Below are positions 1 through 6,274 of a stretch of DNA of 7,304 nt, in pieces. Every line of letters starts with the position of its first letter. The first letter of the stretch is position 1. The notes below the pieces were generated by a model. That model was not told the DNA's origin and searched no databases. It worked only from the letters and a program-made list of their open reading frames with translations. The translations under genes were made by a program, and so were the position numbers. This DNA comes from Clostridia bacterium (lineage in GTDB: Bacteria > Bacillota > Clostridia > DUPQ01). The stretch is from contig JAQVAJ010000043.1 in the NCBI GenBank assembly GCA_028690885.1, forward strand, positions 1,395 through 8,698. Reading direction: 5' to 3'.

Positions 1-642
1 TCCTAAGGAATTAAGCCTTGGCGGTAATGTAATACTCTTCATATTTCTACAATCTTCAAAAGCATAATTATCAATTCTTATTACTGTATCAGGTAAAAAG
101 ACATTTTCCAGTAAACAATGGGCAAAAGCTTTTTCTTCAATAATCATTGTTCCAGTAGGCACATAGAACTCCACTCGTTCATAACCTGTGGGAAAATATT
201 TAAGATATGTATAACTCGAATTGAATAACACTCCGTTAAAGGAACTTAGTATCTGGTTATCAAAATGAACATTTATTTTCGCAAGATCAGGGCAGTTCAG
301 GAATGCTTCTGGTTCAATAAATCCTACAGTTTCTGATAAATCTATTTCTCTTAATTTATCACAGTTAAAGAATGCTTCTTTCATAATATGTGTTACGCCA
401 TCAGGAAGCTTTACATTAAGCAAAGAAGAGTTATTGGAAAAAGCTCTGTTGCCAATTTTAGTAATTTGCTGTCCTTCAATAAACGAAGGAACACTAAGAC
501 TGGTTGCATTTGTCTCACAGGATAACAAGACACCCTCTTCTACAACATAATCTGCTTTTATTTCCTTAGTCATAATTACATATAACACAACGGCTGCTGC
601 TATAACTAAAACTATTAATGCAATGGGTTTAAGATATTTCAT
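1..642 (-). CDS. BspA-like leucine-rich-repeat surface protein, C-terminus cut off by window edge
   Basis: The open frame runs off the low-coordinate end of the window after 214 codons. Residues about 7-24 form a hydrophobic segment (IALIVLVIAAAVVLYVIM) after two lysines. This is a signal anchor or an uncleaved or late-cleaved signal peptide; there is no lipobox cysteine. From about residue 55 it carries repeats of the LRR_5/BspA type, with recurring patterns such as 'I..RAFSNNSSL..V.LP', 'I..EAFLNCPDL..I' and 'I..YAFEDCRNM.SI.LP', and a central 'NGVLFN....L.YFPTGY' block typical of this family. Such proteins are exported and often mediate binding to host or other cell surfaces; that role is family knowledge and not shown here. 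I prefer the ATG at 642 because a GAGG lies six bases upstream. The in-frame ATG at 654 has only a weak AAG-rich leader. The gene has its own promoter and follows the bL25 terminator, so it is probably a separate unit. Confidence 0.85.
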   Translation of the reverse strand, partial: MKYLKPIALIVLVIAAAVVLYVIMTKEIKADYVVEEGVLLSCETNATSLSVPSFIEGQQITKIGNRAFSNNSSLLNVKLPDGVTHIMKEAFFNCDKLREIDLSETVGFIEPEAFLNCPDLAKINVHFDNQILSSFNGVLFNSSYTYLKYFPTGYERVEFYVPTGTMIIEEKAFAHCLLENVFLPDTVIRIDNYAFEDCRNMKSITLPPRLNSLG

Positions 643-648
643 TTCTGA

Positions 649-652
649 CCTC
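649..652 (-). promoter_or_regulatory. Ribosome binding site deciding the start of the LRR protein
   Basis: GAGG on the minus strand is followed by six bases and then the ATG at 642. It lies just inside the alternative ATG at 654, so it supports the shorter start. Confidence 0.5.
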
Positions 653-673
653 ATCTTTTCTTAAGTCTTTACG

Positions 674-682
674 ATTATACCA
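674..682 (-). promoter_or_regulatory. Extended -10 promoter for the LRR protein gene
   Basis: The minus strand reads TGGTATAAT, a perfect TATAAT preceded by the TGn extension. I see no good -35 element at 16-18 bases upstream, which is usual for extended -10 promoters. Transcription would start near 667, giving a leader of about 25 bases before the ATG at 642. Confidence 0.65.
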
Positions 683-703
683 CATTTATTTGTTTTTAAT
701 AGA

Positions 704-738
704 TAAAAAACAGGATAAGCCATTGATGGTCTTATCCT
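704..738 (-). terminator. Intrinsic terminator after the bL25 gene
   Basis: On the minus strand AGGATAAG (738-731) pairs with CTTATCCT (719-712). The intervening bases can extend the stem through CCAT/ATGG with one bulged A. The hairpin is followed by G and six T (711-705). It starts about 40 bases after the bL25 stop codon and lies upstream of the LRR gene promoter, so it separates the two units. Confidence 0.85.
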
Positions 739-779
739 TGTTTAGTTATTTTTTTCAATGAGCCCTCATACTGACAGAC

Positions 780-1424
780 TTATTCTGAAGCTTCTTCTTT
801 TGCTTTTTCGTCTTCAGCTGTATCACCTACTAAAGCAACTTCATCTGCTGCAGTTTCTGTTTCTTCTGTTTCTTCTACCTGTTTCTTAGGCATTGTAACT
901 GTAACAACAACAGTATCAAGAGCATTTTGCACTTCAACACTCTTATTCTTAACAAATTCAAGATCTGCAACAGTTATAACATCGCCTAATACGAGTTTCT
1001 CAACATTTACTTCGATACGGTCAACTATATCCATAGGCAATGCGATATATGAAATTTCATCCAGAATCTGCATAACAAGCCCTTCTTTGACCTTCTCTTT
1101 ACCCGACAAAATGACTTTTGCCACGCTCTTAACTTTTTCACCAGCTTTCAAAGCCTGAAAACTAAGATGCTCCAGTTTGTTAACTCCTGGGGTGTATGTA
1201 GCTTCTTTCAATATGGCTAAATGTTTCTTCTTGCCAATTTCCAATTCAACTTTTGAACCGATAAAATTAGTACGAAGAAATTTCTGAGCTTCTTGTACAG
1301 GCAGCTGTAATGAAACAGATTCTTCAAGATGCTTGCCATAAAGTACTGCAGGTATAATTCCCTGCCTTCTAAGTTGTCTTCCTTTTGAGTCATTTTCACG
1401 TTTTTCTACTTTTAATGTGAACAT
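780..1424 (-). CDS. rplY: Ribosomal protein bL25, long form (general stress protein Ctc / TL5 type)
   Basis: This is a 5S rRNA-binding protein of the large ribosomal subunit. In Bacillus and relatives the long form is called Ctc and is linked to stress; I did not see direct evidence of stress control here. The N-terminal 5S-binding domain spans about residues 1-93 and carries the family pattern RRQGIIPAVLYGK (19-31) and 'HLSFQAL' (86-92). The C-terminal TL5/Ctc domain spans about 97-180, with 'ALPMDIVDRIEVNVEKLVLG' (128-147) as its clearest match. The last 32 residues are a low-complexity, highly acidic tail rich in Glu, Asp, Ala and Thr. Such tails vary in this family. Its 214 residues are normal for the long form and well above the roughly 95 residues of the short enterobacterial form. 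The ATG has a strong GAAAGGA ribosome binding site at 1437-1431. It is a single-gene unit with its own promoter and terminator, downstream of the polyol cluster. Confidence 0.95.
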   Translation of the reverse strand: MFTLKVEKRENDSKGRQLRRQGIIPAVLYGKHLEESVSLQLPVQEAQKFLRTNFIGSKVELEIGKKKHLAILKEATYTPGVNKLEHLSFQALKAGEKVKSVAKVILSGKEKVKEGLVMQILDEISYIALPMDIVDRIEVNVEKLVLGDVITVADLEFVKNKSVEVQNALDTVVVTVTMPKKQVEETEETETAADEVALVGDTAEDEKAKEEASE

Positions 1425-1453
1425 GATATCTCCTTTCAGGGTTAGTTTTTTAC

Positions 1454-1481
1454 TCTATACCGTCTGATTACCATGTGTCTA
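1454..1481 (-). promoter_or_regulatory. Sigma-A-like promoter for the bL25 gene
   Basis: On the minus strand, TAGACA (1481-1476, five of six matches to TTGACA) is separated by 16 bases from TATAGA (1459-1454, four of six matches to TATAAT). Transcription would start near 1447, about 23 bases before the ATG, with the ribosome binding site in between. I see no sigma-B-type promoter here, although ctc is sigma-B controlled in Bacillus subtilis. Confidence 0.55.
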
Positions 1482-1527
1482 TATCTTTATTTGCAAAACA
1501 TTCTTTAAAAGAGTGAATCACAACGGT

Positions 1528-1565
1528 AAAAAAGCATATTTACACCGAAAATCTGCATAAATTGC
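1528..1565 (-). terminator. Possible weak terminator at the end of the polyol cluster
   Basis: Starting 16 bases after the stop codon at 1582, the minus strand can pair GCAATTTA (1565-1558) with TAAATATGC (1542-1534), with one bulged base and a loop of about 15 bases, followed directly by six T (1533-1528). The position and T-run fit a terminator, but the stem is AT-rich, so termination may be leaky and read-through into the bL25 gene is possible. Confidence 0.35.
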
Positions 1566-1581
1566 ATTTGCGGCCTATTCG

Positions 1582-2706
1582 CTATTTTACCACAAGAAAA
1601 TCATAAAGGCAAATTTCATATCCTCTATTTAATTTTTCTTCAAGCAAAATGGCTTTATCATATATTTTTACGTAGTTATCTGTATTATTTTTTAGTTTAC
1701 ATATATCTATAAGTATATTTTCATATAAATCACCTAAACCACCATTCAGACTTTTACTAGCATCTGAAGTGAATTTTGCATATACCATCGCTGCAGCTGC
1801 AGTTAACTGGGAAATTGTACAGTCAAATGAATGCTTTTGCATGAGAATCATAGGCATAATAATTCTTTCATCTGACATCAGTTTTTTCAAAGGATTTCTA
1901 GCATTTCTCTCAACTGTGTCATATATAGACTTATCGCAGAATTTTTGTTTGGACAGACTTGCGAATTCTTCCTGCAAAGCAATATCACATCCATATTCTT
2001 TACATATAGATTGGTTGATGTGTATATAGAACATATCCAGAATTTTACTGATTTCTCTATCATTTGCAGCTTGCGAATATACACTATACCCCTTTAACCA
2101 GCCAAAATATGCAATAATACTGCTTGCAGCGTTATATGTATAGAGTTTTCTTTTCATAAGAACACTAAAATCATCTATATACTTAATAGAAGGAATTTTT
2201 AGATTATATCCTTTTAGTAATTTCGCATTTACCTCAAGATTTGGATAATCTTCTGACAAAATATCCAGTTTCTCATCTTCTACAGTGGTACAGAAAACCG
2301 CTGCTTCAGAAATAGTTACATTTTTCATATTAATAGAGTTATTTAATATTTTTGCAGTCGAGGTGGAATTTTCACACCCGATAATATAATACTGCTTTTT
2401 TTTATTAAGTACTTTACAAAGCCTTTCTCCTACATCATTCAAATTACCTGCTCCGACAGATATAAATATATGCTCAATATCTGATATGTCTGCATTCTGC
2501 CATGTGTAAGCTTTGAAGTTTTCTATTTCAACTTTTTTTGCTTCGTTATTAAAAAAATGCACACAGTATTTAGAACTAATATTAAGTTTATTAATTAATA
2601 CCTCATCTATATCCACAAAAACTATTTCAATCCCCTGTTGAGCTAATAGTCTTGCAATGAATCCTCTGCCTGTCTTACCTGCACCAATTATAACTGCTCT
2701 ATTCAT
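1582..2706 (-). CDS. Mannitol-1-phosphate 5-dehydrogenase-like polyol(-phosphate) dehydrogenase, copy B
   Basis: It belongs to the long-chain polyol dehydrogenase family (MtlD, UxaB, UxuB), which oxidises a polyol or polyol phosphate to the keto form with NAD(P). The N-terminal Rossmann domain has GAGKTG (8-13) and an acidic residue after the second strand (VDID, Asp32), which suggests NAD. 'GCENS' (110-114) matches the family's conserved CEN segment, and 'ERNARNPLKKL' (266-276) matches a conserved MtlD helix. The active-site motif K-x4-N-x2-H reads K187-LYTY-N192-AA-S195, so Lys and Asn are kept and His is Ser. At 374 residues it is near MtlD length (about 370-385). Its ATG overlaps the preceding gene by eight bases (ATGAATAG), and an AAAAGGA site lies about seven bases upstream, so translation is coupled. 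It is the last gene of the cluster. The substrate is unknown. I would not call it mtlD, because the active site differs and there is no mannitol PTS gene nearby. Confidence 0.8.
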   Translation of the reverse strand: MNRAVIIGAGKTGRGFIARLLAQQGIEIVFVDIDEVLINKLNISSKYCVHFFNNEAKKVEIENFKAYTWQNADISDIEHIFISVGAGNLNDVGERLCKVLNKKKQYYIIGCENSTSTAKILNNSINMKNVTISEAAVFCTTVEDEKLDILSEDYPNLEVNAKLLKGYNLKIPSIKYIDDFSVLMKRKLYTYNAASSIIAYFGWLKGYSVYSQAANDREISKILDMFYIHINQSICKEYGCDIALQEEFASLSKQKFCDKSIYDTVERNARNPLKKLMSDERIIMPMILMQKHSFDCTISQLTAAAAMVYAKFTSDASKSLNGGLGDLYENILIDICKLKNNTDNYVKIYDKAILLEEKLNRGYEICLYDFLVVK

Positions 2707-3871
2707 TTATCCATCCTTTTAGTTTCAACAGTTCTATTTTATACTTAATCAATTTGCCAAGAATTCCATTAATATCAATTTTGCATACTCTGTCTAGCAC
2801 TGTGTCTACACCTTGAATCTCTCTCATTTTTTTAAGTGTATTTGATGATTCATCTTCTGCATTTTCATAATATATGGCAGCAGCAATAGCTATACACAAA
2901 TTACATGGCAGTATATCATATTCAATAGCCATTCTTGCAGGACCAATCAGTCTGTCATCACAACTTAGTTTTCTTATGGGGTCTCTGGCATTTCTTTCTA
3001 TGTAATCAGTTATTGTTTCATCCTGAAGTTTCATTTTAGAACCTTTGACAAATTCCTTCTGTTCTTCATTTGAAAACCCATATTTTTTACATAATGCTGA
3101 TGATGTCTCAGAATATACTCCATCAAGCACTTTTATAACCCTCTCATCCTTTGCTGCTTTCGATAAAACCTTGTATCCTAACAAAGCTCCCAAATATGAA
3201 ACAGTTGCATTAGCTGCATTATATGTATAAAACTTCTTTTCCAAAAAACCTTCAAATGATGAAATTGCTCTAACTCCTAAAATGTTTGGAAATCCAGATA
3301 CCATATCAGATGCGTTAACTGGTAATTCCCAGAAGTTTTGAACATTCACTAAAAGAGGATCTTCAATAAGACTACACTTATCCGGTTCAATGGCGGAGCG
3401 CATTACAACAGCTTCAGTTATCCCAATATATAAATCAAATTCCTTCAAATAATTATCAGAAAGATATTTGAGTATTTCATTTTTAAGACATAACGCAGGC
3501 TGTTTCCAGTTCTCACATGTAATAATGTTCAGCTTTTCTTTTTTATCAATTTTTTTACATATTCCCTTAGCAATTATTGAAGCTGTATCTATTAAATTCT
3601 TACCTCCGACAGCCGTAAATATAGCATCACTATCCAAGATTAATTCAACAATTTCATTTTCCTGGATATAACCAAGAGCAGATACATTATCTATACATAT
3701 ATTTTTATCGGAATTACCCATAACATTTATACAGTATCTTTTCTTTTGATTAATCAATTCTACCAATGCTTGATTTTTTTCAACAAAGACAAATCTTATC
3801 CCACTTAAATAAAGAAGATGAGCAATAAACCCTCTGGCAATTTTCCCCGCTCCGAATATTACACAGGTCAT
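2699..3871 (-). CDS. Mannitol-1-phosphate 5-dehydrogenase-like polyol(-phosphate) dehydrogenase, copy A
   Basis: It is a paralogue of the following gene and a member of the same MtlD-like long-chain polyol dehydrogenase family. The Rossmann motif is GAGKIA (7-12), with the third glycine replaced by Ala. Glu31 after the second strand suggests NAD. 'TCENW' (118-122) is the conserved CEN segment, and 'IERNARDPIRKLSCDDRLIG' (291-310) closely matches the MtlD C-terminal domain. The motif K-x4-N-x2-H reads K213-FYTY-N218-AA-N221, so the histidine is replaced by Asn. Of the two copies this one is nearer to MtlD in the C-terminal half ('DDRLIGPARMAIE'). Length is 390 residues. The start ATG overlaps the kinase stop as ATGA, with a GAGG site seven bases upstream. 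Its stop overlaps the start of the second paralogue. The pair may act as a heteromer or on successive substrates; that is inference. Confidence 0.82.
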   Translation of the reverse strand: MTCVIFGAGKIARGFIAHLLYLSGIRFVFVEKNQALVELINQKKRYCINVMGNSDKNICIDNVSALGYIQENEIVELILDSDAIFTAVGGKNLIDTASIIAKGICKKIDKKEKLNIITCENWKQPALCLKNEILKYLSDNYLKEFDLYIGITEAVVMRSAIEPDKCSLIEDPLLVNVQNFWELPVNASDMVSGFPNILGVRAISSFEGFLEKKFYTYNAANATVSYLGALLGYKVLSKAAKDERVIKVLDGVYSETSSALCKKYGFSNEEQKEFVKGSKMKLQDETITDYIERNARDPIRKLSCDDRLIGPARMAIEYDILPCNLCIAIAAAIYYENAEDESSNTLKKMREIQGVDTVLDRVCKIDINGILGKLIKYKIELLKLKGWINE

Positions 3872-5250
3872 TTAATACCTCTGAACTTTCCGAATGTATC
3901 CTTAAGCAACGGATACATACTTTCATATATCTCATATCTTTGCATAAAAAGATTACTAAACTGCCCATCATGTTTAATTATCTTCTTTTTAATACAATTA
4001 ATCTTCACCGCCTCATCAAGACTTGTATAAATACCTATCCCGACTGCAGCTATCATATATGCACCAAAAGCAGAACTCTGATTCTGTTCAAGTAATAATA
4101 CATCCGATGAAAATATTTCAGCTTTCAGTTTGTTCAGAACTTCATTATTTGCCGCACCTCCTCCAACAGTTACAGTAACAGGCTTAAATGAAGGAATTGT
4201 TTTTAATATACTGAATATACTGAACACCACACCCTCAAATACAGAATAAGACAATAGTTCTTTATCAGTTTTGTCAGTTAACCCAAAAAATACACCAGAT
4301 GCATTACAGTCCCATACAGGTGCTCGTTCGCCATTTAGATAAGGAAGAAATATCGGAGGATTTTTTGTTATACACGAATGGATATCAATGTCTTTTTCAC
4401 CAAAATTAATTTTATTGAAATTAAGTGAAGCACCAGAAGAAGCTGTTACTCCATAATGAACAAATTTATCAAGATACGGACTGCATACAAGAGCATTCTC
4501 ACTATTCATGCCTTTTACAATTACACCTGCATGCTCACTGGTTCCAGTTAAATCAAACACCTGATTTTCTTTTGTGATTCCCATACCTATAAGCGCTGAG
4601 TAAAAATCATTACATCCAATAAAAACTGGTACACCTTCTGTCAGTCCTGTTTCAACTGAAGCTGAACGCGTTACAAATCCGCCTTTTTCCTCCATGTTAA
4701 CAATTTTAGGCAGGATTTCTTCTTTTATACCTATGTAGTCCATAAAAAGGTTGCTGTATTTTTTTTCTTTAAAATTATATAAACCACGCCATGAACAATT
4801 ATCTGATATACAGTTACCAGTAAGTTTTTGAACTATGTACTCTTTTGGCATCATTATACTTTCAAGAAAGTTGTATTTACTTGAGATATACATAAGTCTG
4901 GGTATTGGAAAGGATATTAGTCTTGGGTGATTCATTTGTATCTCTTTTAAGAACTGCTCTTTATTAAATTTATCCATAATTTCATCAAGCTGTTCTTTGC
5001 CATACGAATCACTCCAGTGTATAACATCTTCTTTGTTGATTATATATGTACCAATCTGACCTGTCAGTCCTAAAGCAATTACATTTTTTAAATCAAAATT
5101 GAGTAGCACCTTTTTAAAAGCAGTCCACCATCCAAAAACCGAACATGATTCGTATGATTCAATTGCAACATTAACTTCTGATTCAATGCTTTTACATATA
5201 GCTTTTACCGATGAAGTTCCAATATCTATTCCTAATACATATTTCTTCAT
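3868..5250 (-). CDS. FGGY-family carbohydrate/polyol kinase (xylulokinase-like fold, substrate unknown)
   Basis: It would transfer phosphate from ATP to a sugar or polyol in the cytoplasm. The first FGGY domain begins with the phosphate-binding GIDIGTSSVKA (7-17). 'CNDFYSALIGMG' (213-224) holds the likely catalytic base Asp215. The C-terminal domain shows 'DLTGTSEH' (233-240), 'YLNGERAPVWD' (304-314), 'GVFFGLTDKTDKELL' (319-333), the adenosine motif TVGGGA (361-366) and 'SSAFGAYMIAAVGIGIY' (392-408). Length is 460 residues, somewhat shorter than the usual 480-520. Where xylulokinases have a Gln-Met-His-Gly substrate segment, this protein has 'GLTGQIGTYII' (61-71), so D-xylulose is an unlikely substrate. 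A kinase placed before two MtlD-like enzymes suggests either phosphorylation of a polyol then oxidised as its phosphate, or of the product of the zinc dehydrogenase. The start overlaps the dehydrogenase stop as ATGA. The nearest AAAGGCGG lies about ten bases upstream, rather far, so translation probably depends on coupling. Confidence 0.85.
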   Translation of the reverse strand: MKKYVLGIDIGTSSVKAICKSIESEVNVAIESYESCSVFGWWTAFKKVLLNFDLKNVIALGLTGQIGTYIINKEDVIHWSDSYGKEQLDEIMDKFNKEQFLKEIQMNHPRLISFPIPRLMYISSKYNFLESIMMPKEYIVQKLTGNCISDNCSWRGLYNFKEKKYSNLFMDYIGIKEEILPKIVNMEEKGGFVTRSASVETGLTEGVPVFIGCNDFYSALIGMGITKENQVFDLTGTSEHAGVIVKGMNSENALVCSPYLDKFVHYGVTASSGASLNFNKINFGEKDIDIHSCITKNPPIFLPYLNGERAPVWDCNASGVFFGLTDKTDKELLSYSVFEGVVFSIFSILKTIPSFKPVTVTVGGGAANNEVLNKLKAEIFSSDVLLLEQNQSSAFGAYMIAAVGIGIYTSLDEAVKINCIKKKIIKHDGQFSNLFMQRYEIYESMYPLLKDTFGKFRGIK

Positions 5251-6260
5251 AACACAAATACCGCCTTTACAAAACCAAAAGGTCTTGTTCTTGCAAGTTC
5301 CAGTCCGTATTCATACTGATGCAGCTGAATTCTTTCGGTTATAAGCATGGAAATATCTACTGCATGCGATTCCATAAGAGCAACTGCTTTTTTATGAACA
5401 TTCCAGTTATTACCCGCTCCTATGACTTTTATATTATTAACATGAATATCATCAATTCTAATGTTCATGCTTTTTCCTCTTGAATATCCTGCAAGTAACA
5501 ATCTTCCACCTTTTCTTGTAAGCTTAATACCATTAACTATACATTCTTCCATACCTGTTGCATCGCAGACAATATCCGTTCCATCTGGATGTATTTTTTT
5601 CATTTCTTCAATTATATTCGTATTATTTGATGCTAAAGTCCTGAATGCTCCCATTTTTTTAGCAATATCCAGTCTGTTCTGAGAAGAAGCGCAAACCGTT
5701 ATCTTATTCAGACCCATTGCTTTTGCAACTACCAGTATGCAAAGACCGATAGAACCTGCACCGAATATCAATAAAGTTTCTCCAAGTCTTGCCTGTGCTT
5801 TTTCAAGAACGCCGATAGCCACTGCTAAAGGTTCGCTTAATGCAGCTTCTTCAAAAGAGATACCCTCTGGTATCTCAACCAGATTGTGAACAGGTACTGT
5901 TAAATATTCCGCATATGCTCCATTTCTTCTAAACCCAATCTCCTCAAAGCTTTTACAGTATCTTATATTACCTCTTTTACATTCATCACATGTCAGACAA
6001 CTTATATCATTACTACCCGTAACAGGTTTTTCGAGCCAGTCACTGTATGAATCATCTGAAACTGCATCAACTACACCACTCCATTCATGGCCGGGAATTA
6101 TGGGGTAATTCGCAGGTATATTACCGCCAATTAGCTCTAAATCAGTTGCACATATCGCACAAGCTGAAACCTTTATTCTTGCATAACCCTTATCAGGGTT
6201 TGGAATAGGTACTTCTTTAAGTATTACTTTATTCGCTTTTTCCACTACAATTGCTTTCAC
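5247..6260 (-). CDS. Zinc-dependent medium-chain alcohol/polyol dehydrogenase (sorbitol/threonine dehydrogenase-like)
   Basis: It oxidises a secondary alcohol or reduces the matching ketone using a nicotinamide cofactor. The N-terminal GroES-like domain carries catalytic zinc ligands Cys37, His58-Glu59 (in 'PGHEW') and Glu143 ('LSEPLA'). The structural zinc lobe has Cys88, Cys91, Cys94 and Cys102 in the canonical spacing. The Rossmann motif is GAGSIG (167-172). The residue after the second strand, normally Asp in NAD-dependent members, is in 'VCASSQNRL' (189-197) and appears to be Ala191 followed by Ser192, so NADP is possible. Length is 337 residues, normal for the family. The start is GTG at 6260, chosen because 'MKAIVVEK' is the usual N-terminus and AAGGTG lies five bases upstream. 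It begins 14 bases after the ROK gene stop and ends in an ATGA overlap with the kinase. Likely substrates are a polyol or ketose; none can be named from sequence. Confidence 0.88.
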   Translation of the reverse strand: MKAIVVEKANKVILKEVPIPNPDKGYARIKVSACAICATDLELIGGNIPANYPIIPGHEWSGVVDAVSDDSYSDWLEKPVTGSNDISCLTCDECKRGNIRYCKSFEEIGFRRNGAYAEYLTVPVHNLVEIPEGISFEEAALSEPLAVAIGVLEKAQARLGETLLIFGAGSIGLCILVVAKAMGLNKITVCASSQNRLDIAKKMGAFRTLASNNTNIIEEMKKIHPDGTDIVCDATGMEECIVNGIKLTRKGGRLLLAGYSRGKSMNIRIDDIHVNNIKVIGAGNNWNVHKKAVALMESHAVDISMLITERIQLHQYEYGLELARTRPFGFVKAVFVL

Positions 6261-6273
6261 ATTATCACCTTTT
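6257..6273 (-). promoter_or_regulatory. Ribosome binding site with AUG-UGA start-stop overlapping the GTG start of the zinc dehydrogenase
   Basis: The minus strand reads AAAAGGTG (6273-6266), five bases, then GTG at 6260. The two bases before that GTG complete an ATG at 6262 in another frame, which is followed at once by TGA (6259-6257). An initiating ribosome could therefore choose between a one-codon start-stop and the real start. The sequence is certain; a regulatory effect is inference. Confidence 0.45.
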
Positions 6274-6274
6274 C

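Noticed and set aside
654..654. ATG at 654 as the start of the LRR protein.
   Set aside because: It is in frame but has only a weak ribosome binding site, whereas the ATG at 642 has GAGG at good spacing. It remains possible and adds only four residues.
1217..1399. A 60-residue minus-strand frame inside the bL25 gene.
   Set aside because: It lies in a shifted frame within the conserved bL25 N-terminal domain and has no domain of its own.
1502..1523. Short inverted repeat around GATTCACTC...GAATG as an operator or second terminator.
   Set aside because: The pairing is only a few bases with a bulge, and in an AT-rich intergenic region this is expected by chance.
1769..2029. Plus-strand open frames inside the cluster (for example 1769-2029, 3045-3230, 3468-3671, 3818-4030, 5099-5344, 5461-5682).
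   Set aside because: Each lies opposite a well-supported minus-strand gene, shows no recognisable domain, and encodes a low-quality protein as expected from antisense AT-rich coding sequence.
1582..3871. Calling either MtlD-like gene mtlD.
   Set aside because: The active-site histidine is missing in both, there are two copies, and no mannitol PTS components are in the window. The family is clear but the substrate is not.
3868..5250. Calling the kinase xylB.
   Set aside because: The xylulose-contacting Met-His-Gly segment is absent and no xylose isomerase is nearby.
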